Assembly (NCBI GenBank): GCA_905160935.1 | Contig: CAJHZI010000538.1 | Span: forward strand, 130,001-194,000 | Source: Enchytraeus crypticus | Lineage: Eukaryota; Annelida; Clitellata; Enchytraeida; Enchytraeidae | Reading direction: 5' to 3' | Length of the DNA: 64,000 nucleotides | Part shown: in pieces, positions 1 to 11,437 of the stretch | How positions within the stretch are numbered: position 1 is the stretch's first letter | How the letters are laid out: every line of letters begins with the position of its first letter | Notes under the pieces: model-generated | What the model saw: the letters and a program-made list of their open reading frames with translations, nothing else | Told to the model about the DNA's origin: nothing | Database searches by the model: none | Program-made: the position numbers and the translations under genes

Positions 1-57
1 CAGTCAATCAGCCAGTCAAAGTCTGTCAAAGTCCCTCAAAGTCCGTCAAAGTCTGCC
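1..57. repeat. Short GTCAAAGTCC-type tandem repeat
   Basis: The window opens with four to five degenerate copies of a 10 bp unit of the form GTCAAAGTCY. The array runs off the left edge, so its true length is unknown. No coding content is visible. Confidence 0.6.
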
Positions 58-71
58 AATATATTGCACTA

Positions 72-370
72 CAGTGGCACCCTACACCACATCACACTCA
101 TCCTAAGCACAGTTGCACCCCACACCACATCACACTCATTCTAATCACAGTGGCACCCCACACCACATCACACTCATCCTAAGCACAGTGGCACCTACAC
201 CATGTCACACTCATCCTAAGCTCAGTGGCACCCCACACCACGTCACACTTATCCTCAGCACAGTGGCACCCCACACCACGTCACACTTATCCTAACCACA
301 GTGGCACCCCACACCACGTCACACTCATCCTAAGCACAGATTCACCCTACACCACATCACACTCATCCTA
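72..370. repeat. Minisatellite, 38 bp unit, about 8 copies
   Basis: A GC-richer unit of about 38 bp, containing CAGTGGCACCCCACACCAC followed by a TCACACTCATCCTAAGC segment, is repeated about eight times with a few substitutions. Open frames across it are by-products of the repeat. Confidence 0.85.
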
Positions 371-373
371 ATG

Positions 374-550
374 ATCACTTGTTTTTGTTGTCACTTGTTG
401 TTGCGGTCACTTGTTCTTGTGGTCACTTGTTGTTGCGGTCACTTGTTGTTGTGGTCACTTGTTGTTGCGGTCACTTGTTGTTGCGGTCACTTGTTGTTGT
501 GGTCACTTGTTGTTGTGGTCAGTTGTTGTTGTGGTCATTTGTTGTTGTGT
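374..550. repeat. Minisatellite, 16 bp unit, about 11 copies
   Basis: The unit GTCACTTGTTGTTGYG is repeated about eleven times directly after the 38 bp array. All three forward frames stay open because 16 bp repeats shift the frame through a 48 bp cycle without a stop. They are not genes. Confidence 0.85.
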
Positions 551-739
551 CTGCGAACTAAAGAAAAGTGTTACCCGTGCTCAGGAACTTGCCATTTATA
601 TTGCCTCAGAGACGCCGCGGTCAAAGGATTATAGAACCGGTTATAAACCGGTTACATTAATTAATTGCTCCATTTAATTTTTCGGAATTAACCTAATGTG
701 TGTGTCAGATATTAACAATCCCTGAAATTTGCTATTTAA

Positions 740-740
<1 letters not shown>

Positions 741-782
<42 letters not shown>

Positions 783-785
783 AGG

Positions 786-832
<47 letters not shown>
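741..832. repeat. Two (TA)n microsatellites
   Basis: Two TA dinucleotide runs are separated by a short non-repeat spacer with the motif ACATGTATAGGCTA. Confidence 0.9.
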
Positions 833-1170
833 TATATATGTATGCATTATGCAGTATACTGCAGAAATTCTGAAATTCTCTAATCAATCTTTCCAGTTGT
901 TGACCCGTCTGGAAATTTACTTGAATTAGCTGATTAATGTTTAAAGTAACAATCAGGCAGGAAATTCTAAATGAAGATGATGAAGTTCAATCTCTAAATA
1001 TACAAGTGAATTGTTAAATGGACTGACGTATTGAATTCACTAATTATGCAGTAATGCATACTTAATAGCATGCATTACTTAGTACTAGTACACAATAACT
1101 GGAAAGAGAATATAATATTTTTTTCAAAAGATAAATGTTTAAATATTACTTAATTAAACTTTAAACGAAC
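833..1170. other. No feature recognised
   Basis: This is AT-rich sequence without a coding signal, a tRNA-like box or an evident repeat. Confidence 0.5.
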
Positions 1171-1174
1171 GCCA

Positions 1175-1248
1175 GCCAGTAGGCGTCAGCCAGCCAGTAG
1201 GCCAGTCTGTCAGTTAGATAGTCAGTCAGTCAATCAGATTATTAGTCT

Positions 1249-1294
<46 letters not shown>

Positions 1295-1415
1295 TAATCA
1301 ATCAATCACAATCAATCAATCAATCAGTCAATCAGTCTATCAATCAATCAATAGATTGATCGATCAATTAATCAATCAAACAAGCAATCAATCAAGCAAT
1401 CAAGCATTGCCATTA
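1175..1415. repeat. (ATCA)n microsatellite with degenerate flanks
   Basis: A core of perfect TCAA/ATCA tetramers from about 1253 is flanked by decayed relatives such as CAGTCAGTCAATCAG and CAAGCAATC. This suggests an old array that is eroding at its edges. Confidence 0.8.
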
Positions 1416-1574
1416 ATCTGTGGATGAAATATACAGTATGTAATTCAGACCAACCAATCGATTGTTCAGGAATTCAATACATTAATCTAAAACTGGCATA
1501 ATTACGTTTAGGTATGTTTCACGTACTGATATCAGATAAAGAAGGTGGATTTAACTTTAGTATCTTATATTTAG

Positions 1575-1840
1575 GTTAAACAGATTGTTTGCTCAGGGAA
1601 TGACGCCCCTGCACAGTAAATGTTAGTCGAAGCTTAGGAAGGCATAGTGGGCCCACCTCACCATAAGCAGAATCCCCAAGAAAATGAATGCTATATAACA
1701 ACAAGAATGAGTATTTCTAGATGATTTAAAGTTCCACTCATACGTAGACATGACGAGGAAAACGTAAGTCATAGAAGAGTGGAGGCGTTATATATCATGG
1801 ACCTGCCAGTCGGCAGTGCACTGAGAGAGAGAGAGATCTT
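1575..1840 (+). repeat. Dispersed repeat R1, copy 1
   Basis: This is the first of several copies of a dispersed element of about 260 bp, called R1 here. Landmarks are GATTGTTTGCTCAGGGAATG, the segment GGCATAGTGGGCCCACCTC, and the 3' end GGACCTGCCAGTCGGCAG followed by TGCACTGAGAGAGAGA. The 3' end folds as a small hairpin (CTGCC/GGCAG) followed by GA repeats. Other copies are near 5305, 28320 (minus) and 32040. I see no protein-coding capacity. Confidence 0.8.
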
Positions 1841-1859
1841 TTATTTTAACACAGAGCTA

Positions 1860-2740
1860 CATGTGTATGCAATGGTCTGCTCCATGGCAGAACAACAGAT
1901 AAGAGTGAGATACAGAAAATGAATTCATATATAATATGATAATAGTCGTGAAAACTTATCAGATTCACATATTGCAAATACCTTCATCGTTTTTTACCTC
2001 TGTTTCTTTTCAAATAGTGCTCGATGTTGACTGCATTAACGACAGTAAGTAGCAAAGAAAGTAGTAGCAAGTAATAGTAGTAGTAGTCCGTTAAGTAGTA
2101 GTTGTTGTTGTTGTTGTCGTCGTCGTATTGCTTCAAAAGTATTGCCTTCTTGAGAATGATGTCAACACGTCATTTTAGGCAAATTTAGTGTCACGAGCAT
2201 TCTGACGATCGTTTTCCATGGCGCTGAGGATTCGATGTTTACGCTTTATGTCGACCTAGAAATGAGGCATGACGCCATTGCGCGAGCCGTGAAAGAAGCA
2301 AAAAGAAGAAGGAAATTAGGCAGCATTGTTGAGGAAGTAATTTTGAGAAAAATAACAACAAAGAAAGATGAATAACAAGAAGAAAACGGCAGATATGTAA
2401 GAAGCTTTATGTGACGAGTGCGAGGTATAGAGAAAGGGGAAGGAAAGGAATACAAAAGGAAAACAATTCTATATCCATGTTATCATCGCAGCGCTTAGTC
2501 AGGGACGTCTTAGTTGAAATTTTCGCCCTAGGGCATTCAGTATAACTGTAGAACATGGTATGTCGTGTGGAAAGCTGGACAAGGGTTCTGTTATCGAAGG
2601 AATCTCAAGATTGGATGAAATGTGGTAGATCATCTGGAAGTGATGTATTAACTATCAACTGTAAGTGATGGAGAGAAATATTCAGATTTTCTCAATGACA
2701 GAATATGCGAGAGAATAAAAATAAAGAATATGCGAGAGAA
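1860..2740. other. No gene recognised
   Basis: The stretch holds short TAG and TTG/TCG trinucleotide runs (about 2066-2127) and otherwise unremarkable sequence. Open frames here are short and unlike any family I know. Confidence 0.4.
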
Positions 2741-2749
2741 AACTCAACG

Positions 2750-2940
<191 letters not shown>

Positions 2941-3208
2941 GAAGAATCTAGAGGTAAAACGAGAGAGCATGTTATCATCGTAGGCTGCACAAAGTGGACC
3001 GACAGTCAGTTGTTGACTCGGTATTCAGCTGGGTGGGAACGACTAGAGAAGGGTGTGCGCAGTGCAAGAGTGGCGAAACCTGATGAAATCTTGAGGGAGC
3101 AGCTGTACCTAGCAAAGCTGGGGTAAAATTTGACCCCTTTGCTACATATTAAAATACTTTAAAATTTATTTAGCTTCTGCGTTAATGTTGTTAACTTCTT
3201 CACTAGTT

Positions 3209-3370
3209 GGTTGAATATCTTACCGACATCGCCATTGGCTGGAGCAGCGGCGATATCGGTAAGATATTCGACCGCGGATAAGTATGTGCGGGGTTCAAAT
3301 CCTGGGCTCGACCGTCACTGATATCGCTTCGAGTGAGGAAATTGGTGTTAACATTAGCTTTTTACTTGTA
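3209..3370 (+). repeat. tRNA-derived SINE (family S1), with inverted second head
   Basis: S1 is the commonest SINE of this window. It has an A-box-like TGGCGATGTCGG (here GGCGATATCGG), a B box GGTTCAAATCC about 35 bp later, then CTGACATCGCTTTCGAGTG and the shared 3' tail AACTGACGTTAACATTAGC (here diverged to AAATTGGTGTTAACATTAGC). The copy starts inside an inverted duplicate of its own 5' head (3213-3233 against 3249-3269), so two S1 heads face each other. Confidence 0.8.
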
Positions 3371-3735
3371 CTTCAAGACAGCTTAACGTATACAGACCAC
3401 GAGGCAGGCTTGTTAGAAGGCACTCCTCAACGATATGTTTCATGGTTTGAGATTGGCCGTAGTCACAAAACGGCGAATTACAAATAGAAAATTATTTTAA
3501 AAATATAAAAAAGAAACGCATGTTTCAATGATTCAATCTGTAAAAGATTCTCATTTTCATTCAGGTAATTGTGAGGGTTTTGTGCCACCCGTGTGTTCTA
3601 AGGATTGTAGTCAGGTGCTGTCGTGTTTAGTATACAGCTGTGTAGAAGTAGCTGATTACATTGTAAAAGTAGAGCAATAAATGAAGAGGTACAAAACAAC
3701 GATAACCTATAGTCTTCTCTCAATAAAAGTGGTTC

Positions 3736-3739
3736 TTCT

Positions 3740-3770
<31 letters not shown>

Positions 3771-3838
3771 TTCTCTTTTTCTTTCTCTTTTTACTCTCTC
3801 TCTTTCTGTCTCCCTCTCTCTCGCGCTCTCTATCTCTC
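3736..3838. repeat. (CT)n-rich microsatellite
   Basis: CT dinucleotides are mixed with CTTT and TTTTC interruptions. The Leu/Ser/Phe frame across it is not a gene. Confidence 0.8.
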
Positions 3839-4109
3839 TACGCACATGACAATATCATCTTCTCTATATCTTCGTCTCTATCTCCTCCGCTGTGTCTCGT
3901 CTTTCAGAATTGCGGCGGATGACACAGAAATAAACAAGAAGCTATAAATAACCTGGAATGAACTTTAATGAAGAATTTACAGTAATTGTCACACTGAAAT
4001 ATAGGCCTACTACTGAAATTGCTTCCGAATTTATCCGTTGATAATTCCATTACATTATTGTTGCCAGTTGGTTGACCTAATTGATTGATTGCTTAGTTAT
4101 ATAATTTTT

Positions 4110-4245
4110 GTGGGCTAAGTTGGTAGAATGTTCGTAAGTTGTACAACTTCGGATCGGTAGGTGTAGGATTCAAATCCAGTACTAGCTCTGTTACTGATAT
4201 GCTTTCAAGACGGAAAACTGACGTTAAACTTGTCTTTCATTGTTA
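4110..4245 (+). repeat. tRNA-derived SINE, diverged
   Basis: A TGGGCTAAGTTGG A-box-like motif is followed by the B-box-like GATTCAAATCC and, about 60 bp later, the shared tail AAAACTGACGTTAAAC. It is related to S1, but the head differs enough to be a separate subfamily. Confidence 0.65.
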
Positions 4246-4284
4246 CTTTTATAGTATAGTATTTATAATATATATAGTTTAGCT

Positions 4285-4605
4285 TTGTGGCTTGGTAGCT
4301 TGGTACCTCTGTAGCTTTAGTATCTCTGTAACTCGGTAGCTTTTAGTCTGGTAACTTTGTAGCTTGGTAGTTACTAGTTAGCTAGCTGAATGGCTTGGTA
4401 GGTTTGTAGATTGGTAGTCTGTAGCTTGGTAGTTTAGTATCTAGATGGCTTGGTAGCTTTGTAGCTTGGTAGTCTGTAGCTTGGTAGTTTTGTAGCAGAA
4501 TGGCTTGGTAGCTCTTTATCTTGAAGATTTGTATCTTTGTTACTTGGTAGCTTGTCAGCTTAGTAGCATTGTAGCTTGATAGCGAGGTAGGTTAAGTAGT
4601 ATTTG
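4285..4605. repeat. Degenerate TTGGTAGCTTTGTAGC repeat
   Basis: Many irregular copies of an 8 bp word (TTGGTAGC or TTTGTAGC) are strung together with variable spacing. It looks like an old simple repeat that has lost its register. Confidence 0.7.
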
Positions 4606-4965
4606 AACTAGCCGAGTAGTTTTAAAATATATAAATTATGCATAGATGTTTTTATTCATTTTCTAAGAGTCGAGCCCTGAAGAAAAAATTAAAGAATGGC
4701 GTGTTTCGCCCTATACAAGTCGTTATTGCGGTGTAATTAACATTTATATAATAGACCATTTAGTAGCATGACAAAATTCTGTATTTATTAGATAATATAA
4801 TAGGTCTGAGGTTCCCTTTACAGTCAAATGTTCAGAGAACCAAAAATCTTGAGTTTGTTACCACGAGATTAGTGTTCTCTCGGTTACGGTCCGGTCGAAT
4901 AAGTTATTATGAAATGTAGTGTGTCATATTGCACTAGTTATACATTTTAGTCTCAATTATTGTAT

Positions 4966-5020
<55 letters not shown>

Positions 5021-5033
5021 CATATACATATAT

Positions 5034-5091
<58 letters not shown>

Positions 5092-5096
5092 CATAT

Positions 5097-5144
<48 letters not shown>

Positions 5145-5153
5145 CATATACAT

Positions 5154-5213
<60 letters not shown>
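4966..5213. repeat. (TA)n array with (CATATA)n higher-order blocks
   Basis: Long TA runs alternate with three blocks of three or four CATATA hexamers, each followed by TATAATATAT. The block order repeats every 55-70 bp, so the array grew by copying a composite unit as well as by dinucleotide slippage. Confidence 0.85.
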
Positions 5214-5217
<4 letters not shown>

Positions 5218-5304
5218 ATGTTTCTTTTCTTCGACGAATTGATTTACTGATCAGATTGGTAAAGTGATTGACTGATTGATTTGTATTTAATGAATTTTAA
5301 AATA

Positions 5305-5552
5305 GGGTTAACAGGATTGTTTTCTCAGGGAAAGGCGCCCCTGCCCATAAATGTTATTCGAAGCTGAGGAAGGCATAGGGGCCCACCTCGTCATATAGAA
5401 AAATCCAGCAAGAATATGGTATATAATCATAAGAATGAGTAGCCTATTGCTAGAGATTTTAAAGTTCCTCCCATATGTAGACATGAAGAGAAAATGGAAG
5501 ATAGAGAAGAGTGGAGGATCATGGACCTGCCAGTAGGCAGTGCATTGAGAGA
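5305..5552 (+). repeat. Dispersed repeat R1, copy 2
   Basis: It carries the R1 landmarks GATTGTTTTCTCAGGGAAAG, GGCATAGGGGCCCACCTCG and the terminal GACCTGCCAGTAGGCAGTGC hairpin followed by GAGAGAG. It is about as long as copy 1. Confidence 0.8.
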
Positions 5553-5554
5553 GA

Positions 5555-6955
5555 ATTTAAAAAAATGATTATTTAAAAATAAAAAAACAGTAATTTCGTA
5601 AAACATTAAATTTAGTCTCTTTTTAGTTAATTTCTTCGGAATTAAATTAACATTTAGACCTATAAGCCAACACAGTGTTCAATTTTGGTCTACTAAATAC
5701 TTCTGTGAATTAGAATAATACTCATCACAAATCATAGTCTATCTTATAATTCGATTTATCTATGTAATTTGATGTTGTCTGATTAATTAATGTCTTCTAT
5801 TTTAAGGTCATTCTTATGTATATTATAATGTATTCGCATAGTAAAATTTGAACCGCAGTACTTACAAAATATTAAATACATTATACATTACATTACATAC
5901 ATTACATTACATTATATTATGCATTACATTTTTACATTATTTTGAATATATGGTAAGCACAGATAACTCCTGATATTTCCAACAGCTCTACTTACAAAAT
6001 AAATAAATACTGATTCATGTGATTAAAAACAAAGTTCAAAAGAAGTCGTTCATATCGACCTCCCATATGATGAGACTATATCATGTTTTAAAAACCACAG
6101 AGTTCATCGTAAACATGATTGATTTTAACCATGCTGAGTTATCTAAAAACCGGTTTTTTCCTATTGCAGTGAATGTTTTAGAAGTTAAGCCGATCTGAGG
6201 GAAAAATGTATTGGGTTAATCAATTATAATGCAATCGATCGTAATTCTACACCTGCAAACAATGTTTACTAGCTCTGAGTCGCCCACACTTTTTCAATTT
6301 TCAACTCCTTTTGCAGCAACACTGTGTCAGTAAGCACCATCTGCTTGTTTAGAAATGATTTCTAAAGTATTTTATTAAATATTTTATTAAAGTATACTGA
6401 AATTTTATTAGAACGATTCTTTACTTAACCAAGTGCACTGCTGTGTGTTTTGTATAGAGTACAGGAAGTACACTGCATCGTGAGACCCTGACTCAAATAC
6501 TGGTGTACTTGTTTCTAACTTAAGCAAGTACTGAGCTTTGCGTTTTAGAATAGGCAATTTTTGAGTTGTGTTGCATAACGGCACGTAAGGTGCCTTACGG
6601 TTTTGTATTTGGAAGTATTGTGCTGTTTGCATTACATGTGGAAAAACACTGCTTTACATGTATATATATATATTACTAGTAATAGGCAAGTGATAGCTGA
6701 GCTTTTTCTTGTTCTCCTAGACAAGTGATAGCTGAGCTTGTTTTTAAATCGAGTCATGCGCTTTGAGGGGCTTCTCACGAGATCAGTTGCGTCATGTTTA
6801 CGAGATCTCCGGCGATAATTGTACAAGTGAAAATATCGAATACTATATTTACACTGTTTTTGAATTGTAAGACCACGATATGTATCAAAACAACTCTAGG
6901 TCAAGAAAGCATCTTATGCTCGTTTAAGATCCATTTGCATCAATACATCTTTATC
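5555..6955. other. No gene recognised
   Basis: AT-rich sequence with a short (ATTAC)n run near 5890-5930. At 6655-6730 the words CAAGTGATAGCTGAGCTT and their neighbourhood occur twice. Short open frames on the minus strand (about 6408-6826) have no recognisable domain. Confidence 0.4.
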
Positions 6956-6958
6956 TCT

Positions 6959-6962
<4 letters not shown>

Positions 6963-7011
<49 letters not shown>

Positions 7012-7135
7012 TGTCTCTCTCTATCTCTCTCTCTCTGTCTCTGCCGCCCTCTCTCTCTCTCTCTCTTTCTCATATTCTGCCAACTAGTAGGTTCAAGGTA
7101 CACGTTTATTAATACATGCTACCAGTTGAAAATAT
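6963..7135 (-). repeat. (CT)n array joined to an R2 3' end (minus)
   Basis: A CT array (6963-7075) is followed at once by CTGCCAACTAGTAGGTTCAA, which is the reverse complement of the terminal hairpin of repeat R2. On the minus strand this reads as R2 end followed by (GA)n, the same order as in the other R2 copies, so the array probably grew from the element's tail. Confidence 0.65.
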
Positions 7136-7152
7136 ACTTATATCATTTAGAG

Positions 7153-7183
<31 letters not shown>

Positions 7184-7392
7184 GTGCTGCTTATATCTAG
7201 TGTTGTTTATATGACGGAAGGTTCAAGAGATATATTTATACTAATATTTATTTATTGCGCTGGATTCGGGGGTCTTTGTTTTATCTAAGTTACATGTTAA
7301 AGTAATGCATGTGTTGTGCTACGGAATTTCTAACTGCAGTAGTTGCTAGGCCTATATAGTTAAGATTAATAATTGCTTTGTGTAGTACTTAA

Positions 7393-7500
7393 AAATGGCT
7401 GAATCCAGTGGCGATGTCGGTAAGATATTTGACCTCGGATCAGTATGGCATTGTGCGGTGTTCAAATCTTGGGCTCAACATAATACAGCTAATTTTGCAG
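7393..7500 (+). repeat. tRNA-derived SINE S1, 3'-truncated
   Basis: The S1 head CCAGTGGCGATGTCGGTAAG is followed by TGTTCAAATCTTGGGCTC. The rest of the element and the AACTGACGTTAA tail are missing. Confidence 0.7.
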
Positions 7501-7654
7501 CTAAGTTTAGAACTAGTTTATTTTGTAGGTTATTAGGAGAGTAAACCAAACTTTAAATTTGTATTAATTATTATTCCTAATCTTGCTGTACTCGTAGTTG
7601 ACTGGCCGTGACGGTACCAAGGTCATCAGTTCGCATTTCATTCCATCCGTTTGA

Positions 7655-8075
7655 AAGAGTAACCCTTATATATCATAAATAGAACAGTAACCCTTATATA
7701 TCATTTGTGGAATTGTAACCTTTATATATCATTAGTAGAATTGTAACCCTTATATATCATTAGTAGAACAGTAACCCTTATATATCATTAGTAGAACTGT
7801 AACCCTTATATATCATTAGTAGAACTGTAACCCTTGTATATCATTAGTAAAACAGTAAACCTTATATACCATTAGTAGAATTGTAACCCTTATATATCAT
7901 TAGTAGAACAGTAACCCTTATATATCATTAGTAGAATTGTAACCCTTATATATCATTAGTGAAATTGTAACCCTTATATATCATTAGTGGAATTGTAACC
8001 CTTATATATCATTAGTGAAATTGTAACCCTTATATATCATTAGTGGAATTGTAACCCTTATATATCATTACTAGA
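7655..8075. repeat. Minisatellite, 28 bp unit, about 15 copies
   Basis: The 28 bp unit contains GTAACCCTTATATATCATTA and ends in GTAGAAYT. About fifteen copies differ mainly at two or three positions, and the variants alternate in patches, as expected from unequal exchange. Confidence 0.9.
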
Positions 8076-8144
8076 ACTAGAGGTAGATCTGGTGTACTTG
8101 TTAACGATTTCTTTTGGGCTGATGTTTTGTCATAAAATCTACAA

Positions 8145-8415
8145 GGCATTGAATTCATTGTGCATTGAATTCATTGTGCATTGAATTCATTGTGCATTGA
8201 ATTCATTGTGCATTGAATTCATTGTGCATTGAATTCATTGTGCATTGAATTCATTGTGCATTGAATTCACTGTGATGTAAATTAATATAAATAGTGCATT
8301 GAAGTGTATATAATAAATATAATAGTGCATTGAATTAAAAGAAATAGAATAAATTTAATAGTGCATTGAATTCATTGTGTTTTGAATTCATTGTGCAGTG
8401 AATTCATTAACTTAC
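8145..8415. repeat. Minisatellite, 16 bp unit (GAATTCATTGTGCATT)
   Basis: Eight near-perfect copies, each with an EcoRI-like GAATTC, run to about 8275. Diverged or spaced copies of GTGCATTGAATT continue to 8415. Confidence 0.9.
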
Positions 8416-8668
8416 GTTCGTCTCCACTGTCCTTGCTCGCATTCAAGAGTATAATAAGACTATTCTCTAAAGCTGCATAATTTCTGATCCATATCTCTGG
8501 TACACTCGACTTCCTCGTTTTTATGAATGATAGATGCTCAAAACAGTCCTATAGGTGAAAATAACGATATGTATTCTAGTTCTTCTCTTCTTCAAGTGCC
8601 TGTCACAAGCCTGGGTGGTTATGGTCTTGTTTCTCCATAATATTATGTTTCTGTTCATTGTTGTATTA

Positions 8669-8907
8669 ACAAGTAAACACCCTTTATGGTGAAATAATCA
8701 ATCAAGTTGATATCTATTACTTTTAATACCGCATGATGTTTTAACCATAGTCAATTTAGAACATTGTCAGTGTAACCAGTCCAGTAAATGTCCGAGATTT
8801 TATTCTCAGATCAGCTCGGCAGGGATTCGAACCCACGAGGGCTCAATTTACCTCAGGATCTGTCATTTAAGCTATATGATGTTACCCCTACGCTATTAAG
8901 ACATTCT
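8669..8907 (-). repeat. tRNA-derived SINE (family S3), minus
   Basis: On the minus strand a B box GGTTCGAATCC lies downstream of a GGGGTAACATCA head. The body includes the reverse complement of TGTAACCAGTCCAGTAAATG. A second full copy, at 16346-16579, shares both ends. The apparent plus-strand frame across it (with DSNPRGLNL) is only the B box read backwards. Confidence 0.75.
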
Positions 8908-9198
8908 AAGTATTATAATCTTCTAATCACCCTACTAACTGATTTGTTCTGCTACAGCTCGATGTTTTCCAGTGATAGATAGCTATCGAGGTTAACCACT
9001 ATTTTTGAGCAAACTGTCAATTTGTTTTTAAAAGTTCCGGCCCTTACCTACTGACCAGAAGTCTTACAGCTGTTGATCAGTATTTGTCACGTAACTTCCT
9101 GTCTCAAGTATCTTGTTTGGTTACTCTTTTTCGTGGCTCATTATATTATTTTTAGGGAGTGGACAAAAGGGGTAGTTTTGAATTTTCATATTTTTATT

Positions 9199-9637
9199 AA
9201 ACGATACTCAAAAACACTCATTATAGTGAAATGATCAACAAATGATCAACAAATGATCAACAAATGATCAACAAATGATCAACAAATGATCAACAAATGA
9301 TCAACAAATGATCAACAAATGATCAACAAATGATCAACAAATGATCAACAAATGATCAACAAATGATCAACAAATGATCAACAAATGATCAACAAATGAT
9401 CAACAAATGATCAACAAATGATCAACAAATGATCAACAAATGATCAACAAATGATCAACAAATGATCAACAAATGATCAACAAATGATCAACAAATGATC
9501 AACAAATGATCAACAAATGATCAACAAATGATCAACAAATGATCAACAAATGATCAACAAATGATCAACAAATGATCAACAAATGATCAACAAATGATCA
9601 ACAAATGATCAACAAATGATCAACAAATGATCAACAC
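9199..9637. repeat. Minisatellite, 11 bp unit, about 37 perfect copies, seeded in S3
   Basis: The unit AAATGATCAAC is repeated about 37 times without a visible mismatch from about 9229 to 9636. The flank at 9199-9240 (ACACTCATTATAGTGAAATG) matches the end of SINE family S3, where ATGATCAAC occurs once. The array therefore probably expanded from that element's terminal motif. Perfect copies suggest recent growth or strong homogenisation. Confidence 0.9.
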
Positions 9638-9649
9638 TACTAAAATTCT

Positions 9650-10785
9650 GTAAGTTTTCCAATTTAGAGAACATATTCATTTTCAACGACAACACCATAT
9701 GGATACACAGAGAGAACGAAAACATATACACAAATTTTAAAAAATATGTATTGTCATTTAAAATAAAACTTATTGGACATTCAAGATTGGGGATACAGGC
9801 CTCATTTGGTTACCCTTACCTTTCCGTAAAGGAAATAGTTCATTACTAAGCCTCTGGAATCATCTTCCTCTGATTACTTCCTCTAGGAAGCCTAACTAGA
9901 GATCATAAAATGATACCATGTCGCCATTGCTTCTCGCGGTATTTCGGTCAATTGCTGGGGACGTATTATTGAAGTAATCAGCTGCTCTCTTTCTCTCCTT
10001 TTTTTCTTTATATGAAAATAAAATTTCATAATAGTTTTTATTTTTAATCCAACAATTTGTGGCACTGTTTGTAACACAAAATAAGTCATAGCGGTCAGTA
10101 TTTCTAGTTGCCCCTCACCAAGATTGTTTGCACGTTAGGCGCACCGCTTGGTCGCAAGTAAGAACAGAAGTAGTGTTTTATTCCTTCATTATATCTTTTA
10201 CTGAATTGTTCAATATCGTTGTAGGGCTATATAGAATTATATCCACGTCGACCAAATTACACAATTTTGCAACATCAGAAAGTTTATCGGAATTTTCTGA
10301 GATAGGCCTATAGAGTTTAGCCCTGACCTACTATGTAAAGCCTTGACTGCATCTAACATTTGACCCCGGGTAGGCAAGTTCAACTTTCAAGTAGGATCGA
10401 GATCGATTTGTTTAAAAAGGTAGGCCAAAGTTCAAGCAGATGTTCAAAGTTTAACTCGAGTCGTAGACCTCTTGTGTTCACAAAATAACACCCACTCGCT
10501 GTGGAGTCTACGTTAATACGTACTGATTTGATTGTCTAATCTTTTGCATACTTGTCTCATAAGCAGGAGGTACTGAACTTGAATCCCCACTTATCTTTGT
10601 TAATCAGTATTGTTTATGATGGTAACATACATGTACCTGTAGAATTGCGCAGGTCTACCTTATAATTTAGAGTAGCTTTTAAACAGTATTCGTAATGGTA
10701 AATTTTGTCTTTTCAGATTTCAACTACCCGATGTTAATTAATGTTTTTAGCTATTGGATCGTTAACTATTTGAACCTTGATTTAA
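9650..10785. other. No gene recognised
   Basis: I see neither coding signals nor clear repeats here. It lies upstream of the first recognised NR5A exon, so a missing 5' exon or promoter of that gene could be here, but nothing in the sequence identifies one. Confidence 0.4.
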
Positions 10786-10855
10786 ACCCCAATTTCTCCT
10801 TCTAAAGGCGGACGTTCTACCACTGTACCATACGCCTCTCAAGAAATCAATATCT
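10785..10855 (-). repeat. tRNA-like sequence (SINE head or tRNA relic), minus
   Basis: The minus strand reads GAGAGGCGTATGGTACAGTG, an A box much like that of tRNA-Gly or tRNA-Glu (TGGTACAGTGGTAGAAC). About 35 bp later comes a weak B box GGTTTAAATCA. The anticodon stem and acceptor stem do not pair well, so this is probably a SINE head or a pseudogene rather than a working tRNA. Confidence 0.4.
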
Positions 10856-10919
10856 AACAATTTCTTATATTTAAAAATTTGGTTTATTTAGAAACTATAA
10901 ATATGACGCTGCGATAATG

Positions 10920-11045
10920 CACGTATAAATCATCATAATCATCATCTTTTTATTCCCTTAAATCCAAGTTTAACTAGAATCGGGATACAAATAGACCTTC
11001 TCCAATCATCCCGGTCCCACACCATATCATCAATCCCCAATTTAT
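10920..11045 (+). repeat. Dispersed repeat R5, copy 1
   Basis: The segment starts with CATCATCATC and continues with CTTAAATCCAAGTTTAAC and GGGATACAAATAGAC. It matches segments at 16110 and 59670. The nature of the element is unknown. Confidence 0.6.
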
Positions 11046-11084
11046 TTAAATCCTATACACTTGTAAATATGATTGTATATATAT

Positions 11085-11130
<46 letters not shown>

Positions 11131-11170
11131 ATATATATACAATATATATAGATTGTATATATATATTGTA

Positions 11171-11225
<55 letters not shown>
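11085..11225. repeat. (TA)n microsatellite cluster
   Basis: Two TA runs are separated by four short ACAATATATATA-type blocks. Confidence 0.9.
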
Positions 11226-11229
<4 letters not shown>

Positions 11230-11320
11230 CGATTTTTAGTAACATGTGATTGGGGACGTACCTAAAGTCATCCTTGTGTGAGGAAACGGACCCTAAATCC
11301 TTATTATTATTAAAAATATT
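11230..11320 (+). repeat. SINE 3' end with (TTA)n (family S5 tail)
   Basis: A diverged GGGGACGTACCTAAAGTCAT, GTGTGAGGAAACGGACCCTAA and TTATTATTATTA match the end of the S5 element at 18195-18370. It lies about 120 bp before the NR5A exon acceptor. Confidence 0.55.
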
Positions 11321-11437
11321 AAAATGTAGTATTATTATATAAGAATAATGTATATTGTTTATATATGATGTTTATTTGTAATAGAAAGGAACATTTAATT
11401 ACAATATAGTCTATAATTAATTGATTGATCTCTGTAG

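Noticed and set aside
371..677. Overlapping plus-strand frames of 60-88 codons rich in Cys, Leu and Val
   Set aside because: They are readings of the 16 bp minisatellite in all three frames.
3284..3487. 67-codon frame starting MCGVQILGST
   Set aside because: The first half is the S1 SINE body and the rest has no domain.
8788..8982. 64-codon frame with DSNPRGLNL
   Set aside because: It is the antisense of the S3 SINE B box region.
8145..10100. CRISPR array
   Set aside because: The repeats are head to tail without unique spacers, and the genome is eukaryotic with no cas genes.
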